A stretch of 64,000 nucleotides of DNA from Lumbricus terrestris (taxonomy: Eukaryota; Annelida; Clitellata; Crassiclitellata; Lumbricidae): assembly GCA_949752735.1 (NCBI GenBank), contig OX457039.1, forward strand, positions 42,252,199 to 42,316,198. The letters run 5' to 3'. The first letter of the stretch is position 1; every line of letters begins with the position of its first letter. The position numbers were made by a program, and so were the translations under genes. This document shows, piece after piece, positions 58,454 to 64,000 of the stretch. The notes below the pieces were generated by a model. The model ran no database searches and had not been told where the DNA came from. It saw nothing but the letters and a program-made list of their open reading frames with translations.

Positions 58454-58821
58454 TGAAGCGGAACGTAATCGTAAAGAATTATTCTCATCATAATTTCTTG
58501 CATCTCCGGTTACGTCTTTCCATAGTTTATCACTTTGAGCTTTAATAGGTTAGTTACAGCACTGGTCTGTATTTTCCTGCACGCTCGCCTCCTTCCTGCC
58601 TATAATATTCCGGCCTGTCTTCCTGCTTGCCTGTCTCTGAGTGTCGCTGGCTTCTCTCTTCGAACCTCTCCGCCTGATTCTGCGTGGGTTCTGAACTTGT
58701 GACCTCCGACCTTCCGCCCATTTTTCTCATTTTCCTCGCTTCGCTTTTCATCGGCACAGACGTCATTATCTTCGATGACCATCTCTAAACTCACATCTAT
58801 CCGTTCGGCGATGCATACTGC

Positions 58822-58968
58822 GACCACTGGCCGACAAATCGACCACAGGCCGACAAATCTACCGCTGGCCGACAAATCTAAAACTGGCCGACAACTCTAC
58901 CACTGGCTGACAAATCTACCGACCGACCGACTGACCGACCGACCGACCGACCGACTGACGGGTCCGTG
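58822..58968 (+). repeat. 20-bp tandem repeat and (GACC)n
   Basis: Five copies of a CTGGCCGACAAATCTACCA-type unit are followed by a (GACC)n run. Confidence 0.92.
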
Positions 58969-60050
58969 CATCCGTACGTTTTAGTAGAAGCGACGGGTGC
59001 TAAGCCCATCCACCCATCCACCCATCTTTCTATAGCACAACTGAAAGCGACCACTGAACTGAGAGAGGACTTCTGCCATCGATTCTAAGCCTCGCACGTA
59101 AAATTACTGACAGTCGTAAATAAGAGCTGAGAGAAGTAAAGGCACAGCAGCTTATAACATCAGAATTCAGAACCTGGTAACCGCACCGAGTTGGATACGA
59201 AATCGGAATTTCAATGCTTTGAGCTTAGAAGTAGCATAGCCATAAGACCCATAAGAAATGTCGGGAGAGGGATTCCATTTTGAATTTCCATTTGGGTTTT
59301 CATGTAATAATTGCAGTCCCAAAATTCAAAGAAAAGACTTCATTAGTAAAAAGTTACGGACATTACTCAATGGGGATAGTTGAAAAAACTGTTGAATGCA
59401 ATATAGTAAGCGGTTATTGAAGTCGTGGTAATGAGCTGAAAACAGCATTTCTCCTCGGATTCTGGTCATTTTCAATGCGAAATAGTCTATCTCGTCTCGG
59501 AATTGGTGTTTTTGAAAGTCGTCCCTCACTCCGTTTGGCGTCATAGCTTCACCCATCTCGATCGGTTCTAGCCATCATACATCTCCATGACAACCCAATC
59601 CTAGGGCAATATAACTGGAAGACAACGAGCATTTAATTTCTGGACAGCGCCATTAATGTAAATCAGGTGCCACCTATCGCCCATCATTGTTCCGGGGACG
59701 GATGAACGATTGAACGGAGAGCGCAGTCTAGACCTATTGTCTGGACTATACAATGCTGACTCCTATGTGTTATCTCTATAGTTGCGGTTGATGGGATTTC
59801 CTATATTATAATCATATCAAGATGCTAATGCAATTCTCTAAGAAGTTGTATAGACTCTATAATTATAGGCCTAAAATCTTCTATTTACGGAGTTATTGTT
59901 GTCTTCTTATTGTGGCAATAATGGCGCAAAAGTATTCATCAGTGTTAATTGCAATTTTTTCAATAAAAATTATTTATTTAGGCTACTCCTACTTAATTTC
60001 AACGTTTGTTGATATTGATGTATTTGAAAGAAAGGCATTAGTTTAAAATG
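58969..60050. other. Unannotated stretch
   Basis: I see no gene or bounded element. Confidence 0.3.
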
Positions 60051-60051
60051 G

Positions 60052-60165
60052 GCCCCTATGTAGTCCACAGATTCACCTTTTCTACTATTTCTAATTGCAC
60101 ATAATACTTCTACAAATGCACAAATCCATTTATTAGACCGCGTGCCACTCTAAATAAACTCAACA
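60052..60165. mobile_element. hAT-type MITE (CAGGGCTGTTTTTAAGG family), fragment
   Basis: ACCTTTTCTACTATTTCTAA, then GCACATAATACTTCTACAAA and TGCACAAATCCATTT, match the second half of copies 1-3. Confidence 0.55.
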
Positions 60166-60513
60166 GAAACGTCTACAAACCATGGAAATCATTTTCAGGC
60201 GTCCTTCAGGCCACTGGTTCCCTCAACCAGGCACTGATAGTTATAATTAATCGATAGCAACGCTTTTAACAAGAAATGAAAAATGTGATGTAAGTAAAAG
60301 AATCTAGGCTAGACTTAAATAAGTTAATGCAGCGCCGTGAACAATTCCAAGGAGCGGCAGGCCTAGGTTCGCTCGATACAAGGAGTGATACAAACTTTAC
60401 AAAGAGATGCCAGCGCTCTTGAATAAGCTGGTGCCCTGCGCTTGGCTTTCGTGTGGCGCTCTAGAAATTTGAAAATTACGATTACGATTAAGTCTTGAAT
60501 CCTATGTTTGCTC

Positions 60514-60518
<5 letters not shown>

Positions 60519-60562
<44 letters not shown>
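60519..60562. repeat. (TA)n microsatellite
   Basis: This is an uninterrupted TA run of about 44 bases. Confidence 0.97.
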
Positions 60563-60564
<2 letters not shown>

Positions 60565-62175
60565 TCAAGTTTGTGACTCCCTACGCAAAAACTGTGGGCC
60601 TACTCTCTTATCTTGCGTAGTCTTTCAACGTAATCGATTGGAATATGCGAGATCTAGTGGGGCGAGTGTGCCAAACAACTAACCCTGTTGCTGGGGTTAT
60701 TAGACCTATACTTTAACCACTTGCTATACAGAACAAAATACAAGATTTTTATTTCAGCAGCGGTCTCGACCAAACTCAAAAATAAATTTACTAAAATATC
60801 CCCCTTTCTGTTTCGTTGAGTCTTCCATCCAATCGAACTATTATAGGCTACAAGGAACATTTCAATCTCACCTCGACTCTATTAACTTAACTTCGAAACT
60901 TGGTATAATATAGACTTATGATCATTGCAATCGACCTCGCGTAAATCTCTGTCTCGACATGATCTGCTGCCGACAGTGCAAACGCCGCATCTTTGATCTC
61001 GCACGGTGTATCTTTCTCAATAGACTCGCGCAGAAAAACAAGAGCCATTCTGAGCCATCGACGGACCATAAGTATAGCCATAAGTAGCCATGTCAGCGCC
61101 TGAAGATCATCATATCCAGCGCAGAGACATCCAGTGTGTTTGTGTGTGTGTGTGTGTCTGTGTGTGTGTGTGTGTGTGTGCGTGTGTGTCTGTGTGTGTG
61201 TGTGTGTCCGACCAGAGGACAATAATATAATGGCAATCGTCGTCGTCCTCAAGCCGGTCGTTGGATGACCTGGAAAGGGTGAGCAATGGACTTTCCAGTT
61301 CCTTTCGTGGCTTTTCGATTGCACAGATGCACGCATGACATCCACACTGTATACAACTATACATATACATCCGAAAGCGTGTAGCCAAGTCAAAGGCTGC
61401 AGTTGTGGATGAGAAACAATTGCACGATGTCCTGAATGATGTCCTGAATGGCTTCAGTTAATTAGACAGCTTGTGCGGTTTATGGTGTAATGGCGTCGTT
61501 CTGTCATTTTGTATACGACTTGTGGCACACGACTGTTTATACAACGCTCGTGCATGTGTATTGTGTAGCCTATAATATGCATGATTGCATGTATGTATAT
61601 ATATGCATGATTGCATGTATGTAGAGCCATGCATGTAAATACATGCATATAGAGACGCATCCAGTTCAAGCCCGACAAAAAGAAAATAGTTTCACGCGTT
61701 GAGAAAAGCTGGTTGAGCAGTCTCCGTGGCTCAAGAAGGGCTATTTTAGATAAACAGAAGACCCAACAACTGCATGAGAGGACATAATAATAATAATGTT
61801 GTATGCCTACTCTATCGCGTTACGTGCAACAGGAAATGCCGGTCAGTTCTTCCCAGGTCATGAAAGCGAAGTGATGTGTGGTCACCAAAGCCAAGAAGAG
61901 GACTACTGTAAAACTTCATATGTAGACTCGTAACAGTGTTGCAGCGGCAAAATTAGAGTTGAGAACACGCTACAGTTGACTACAGGCAACTGTTTGCAGG
62001 TAATTTTCTCGAATAGTCTACTGAACACAAATATTTGCGAGGTGAGGATGATAAACTCTGCATATCCGCATATCCGTATGCTCCCGGATGCACCCTGCTT
62101 GTAGGCGCCTATGCGACCTATTTTTTCTGTCCGCACGATGTCAACATGACGCAGTCAGAAATCTTGAATTCAAAG
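60563..62175. other. Unannotated stretch with a (GT)n tract
   Basis: 61136-61208 is (GT)n with a few C interruptions. The minus-strand frame 60887-61393 crosses it; its 3' portion (TWLLMAILMVRRWLRMALVF ... IYARS) is not low-complexity and sits between an AG acceptor and a GT, but I recognise no family. Confidence 0.3.
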
Positions 62176-62177
62176 CA

Positions 62178-62252
62178 TTGTGAGCGCTTCTGAGTAAGTA
62201 GGCTACTCTTGAAGAGGCGCTATATAAATGTCTGAAATGAATGAATGAAGTA
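62178..62252 (+). mobile_element. LINE/SINE 3' tail with (GAAT)n
   Basis: GAGCGCTTCTGAGTAAG, then CTTGAAGAGGCGCTATATAA and a short GAATGAATGAA tail, as in the LINE at 48868. Confidence 0.7.
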
Positions 62253-63170
62253 CGATGAAAGGTAGAAATCAGAAAGACCAGTCAATTTTGTAAATTCTCC
62301 TTAAAAGTCTAACTTTCCATTCTCACGAAACGTTGCATCTAAGATGGAACTTAGTCTAGACGAATCTGCGACTGACCGAAGCGTAGAAAGAATGACAGCT
62401 GGTAAGCTATAGCAAGCAAGCAGACAACAGCGTGAGCAACAACGACGACAATATCCTCGGGTGTAACAAGGTCCATTTCTAAGGAGAACTCGACGATTCA
62501 TTGTTGACGGTTGAAAGAACATCCAATTAATTTCATGGCTTCCTGTTGATTGCTCAGCCAGATGTAACGAGCTTTGGATGCAAGAATTGAATCCAAAGGC
62601 TATCCATTGTATTGCTGTATTGTTGTGGCAAGAGAGATGTTGGACAGAGCAAGACGAACTGGGTCTAAAGACCATTCATCACAGTTTGACCGTGATCACT
62701 GCAAGAGGACAGCCGTGAAAATATTATTATCATTAGATCTAATGGGTGCATGGAAGGTACTTGAGTCATAAAATACGGCTTATTTGTCTTCAGTCTAAGG
62801 CTAAGAAGCATTGCGCTTACCTCGTATGTTTACTTAGGTATAGGCCTACTTTTCCTACGATAAAATGGGTTAATTGGGTTTAATTGATATGCTGTAGGGT
62901 TCTCCCGATTTACTTGTACAACCATTGTCCGTCACTTTTGCTCCATCACATTGCTTAGTCAATGTTGCAAGATCATGCTTCATTTTCTGCTTACTTTCCG
63001 AAGATCAACAGCCAGTTGAGGTCAAAGGGCCAGAGTGGGGTGGGCAGTGTTTAATCTAGTCCCCGTCCTCTGGGGGGGGAATTGAGGTTTCTGGGGGGGA
63101 GACAATTGAGCGTCCGAAGGACGCTCGTGATGCGTGTAGCACCGAGACTGGGAGGGGAGGGGTATGGGGA
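62253..63170. other. Unannotated stretch
   Basis: Frames on both strands at 62301-62771 lack motifs. From about 63050 the sequence joins the dispersed family seen at 29.3, 44 and 58 kb (GGGGAGACAATTGAGCGTCC). Confidence 0.3.
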
Positions 63171-63174
63171 AGGG

Positions 63175-63690
63175 ATGCGCCACTCCCCATCAGAAACTTT
63201 TTGAATTTCCAAATTGCAATGGCAGCATTTTAAGGTGTCGTCTTAACAAAATAACTGTACTTTCTCAATGACCCATTAGAAAATTTTTGAATTTCCACAT
63301 TGCAATGGCAGCATTTTAAGGTGTCATCTTAACAAGATAGCTGTACTTTTTCAGTGACCCATTATAAACTTTTTGAATTTCCACATTGCAATGGCAGCAT
63401 TTTAAGGTGTCGTCTTAACAAAATAGCTGTACTTTCTCAATGACCCAGTAGAAAATTTTTGAATTTCAACATTGCAATAGCAGCATTTTAAGGGGTCATC
63501 TTAACAAAATAGCTGCACTTTTTTCAGCGAGCCATTAGAAAAATTTTGATTTTCCACATTGCAATGGCAGCATTTTAAGGTGTCGTCTTAACAAAACAGT
63601 TGTACTTTTTCAATGACCCATTAGAAAATATTTTAATTTCAACATTGCAATAGCAGCATTTTAAGGGGTCATCTTTACAAAATAGTAGGG
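63175..63690. repeat. 86-bp tandem repeat, six copies
   Basis: The core GCAGCATTTTAAGG recurs at 63222, 63308, 63394, 63480, 63567 and 63653, with steps of 86-87. Each unit also has TTTTTGAATTTCCACATTGC and TCTTAACAAAATAGCTG. One reverse-oriented unit resembles 58150-58220. Confidence 0.95.
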
Positions 63691-64000
63691 CTGTTGTTTG
63701 ATTAAAAATTTTAATCGAAATTAATCGCACGATTAATTTTTTTAATCGCAACTAACTGCAAATTAATCGCAATACATTTCCTTCAAATAGGCTATGTTAA
63801 TCTTACTATTTTATAAGGACCTTTGAAGCATAACATTTTTAATGACTGAATGCATTCTTTCTATTGCAAACATATTCAATTGGACCTCATTATTTAGTCA
63901 CAATTTTTCACAAGAGGTTACGGTATTGCCAAACCTCGTCTCAGTTGTCCTTCTGTAAACATTTATCATTTGAAACCTGAAATCCATTGGTCATCTCTTG
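63686..64000. mobile_element. Possible hAT terminus with TTAATCG repeats, cut by window edge
   Basis: TAGGGCTGTTGTTTGATTAA is followed by several TTAATCG motifs in both orientations, a pattern common at the ends of some hAT families. The other end lies outside the window. Confidence 0.4.

Noticed and set aside
60887..61393. A 168-codon minus-strand frame with a hydrophobic segment
   Set aside because: Its first half crosses a (GT)n tract. The second half could be an exon, but I find no family match and only weak splice signals, so it is not called.

Overview
The window is eukaryotic nuclear DNA. Coding sequence is sparse, split into short exons with GT-AG introns, and embedded in dense transposon and simple-repeat sequence. 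The repeat types (a Gypsy element of the K02A2.6/Mag-like kind, many short hAT-type elements, Tc1/mariner-like elements with long inverted ends, tRNA-derived SINEs, CR1/L2-like LINE fragments, Helitron-like ends) and the many copies of a TAGGCCTA palindrome suggest a marine invertebrate, perhaps an echinoderm or another deuterostome. That placement is inference only.

Genes. (1) 1-2103 (+) holds the last three coding exons of adenosylhomocysteinase (AHCY), an essential enzyme of the methylation cycle, ending in the family's conserved C-terminus. (2) About 18110-25190 (+) holds at least seven exons of a gene I do not recognise. Its reading frame survives every splice junction and ends in a possible PDZ ligand. 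(3) Two weak candidate first coding exons lie at 37245-37269 and 52765-52843. Nothing else is convincingly a host gene.

Layout. 1-2.6 kb: AHCY 3' part, with a SINE and a LINE scrap in its introns. 3.6-6.1 kb: a 23-bp hairpin minisatellite array. 6.77-12.8 kb: a three-level nest in which a hAT-type element is interrupted by a Gypsy LTR retrotransposon, whose 5' LTR is itself interrupted by a TA-target DNA transposon; target-site duplications are visible at all three levels. 12.8-16.7 kb: further short elements, including one with 70-bp inverted ends around a TTAGGG-like minisatellite. 18-25.2 kb: the unknown gene, its introns filled with LINE, SINE and microsatellite. 25.2-35.4 kb: decayed LINE and DNA transposons. 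35.5-36.9 kb: a 1.4-kb (GGAY)n array. 37-64 kb: SINEs, a perfect 29-bp-stem hairpin, several hAT-type elements, LINE 3' ends, Helitron-like ends, many microsatellites and an 86-bp tandem repeat near the right edge.

The mobile elements interact. The most frequent SINE shares its 3' end with the LINE fragments, which suggests a parasite-partner pair, and several microsatellites grow directly from SINE or LINE tails. The many long open frames inside simple repeats are artefacts of stop-free repeat units. The strongest leads are the datable nest with its LTR element that keeps a 1095-codon open frame despite missing catalytic blocks, the TTAGGG-carrying element, the SINE-LINE pair, the hairpin satellite, and the microsatellite occupying the 3' splice-site region of the unknown gene.
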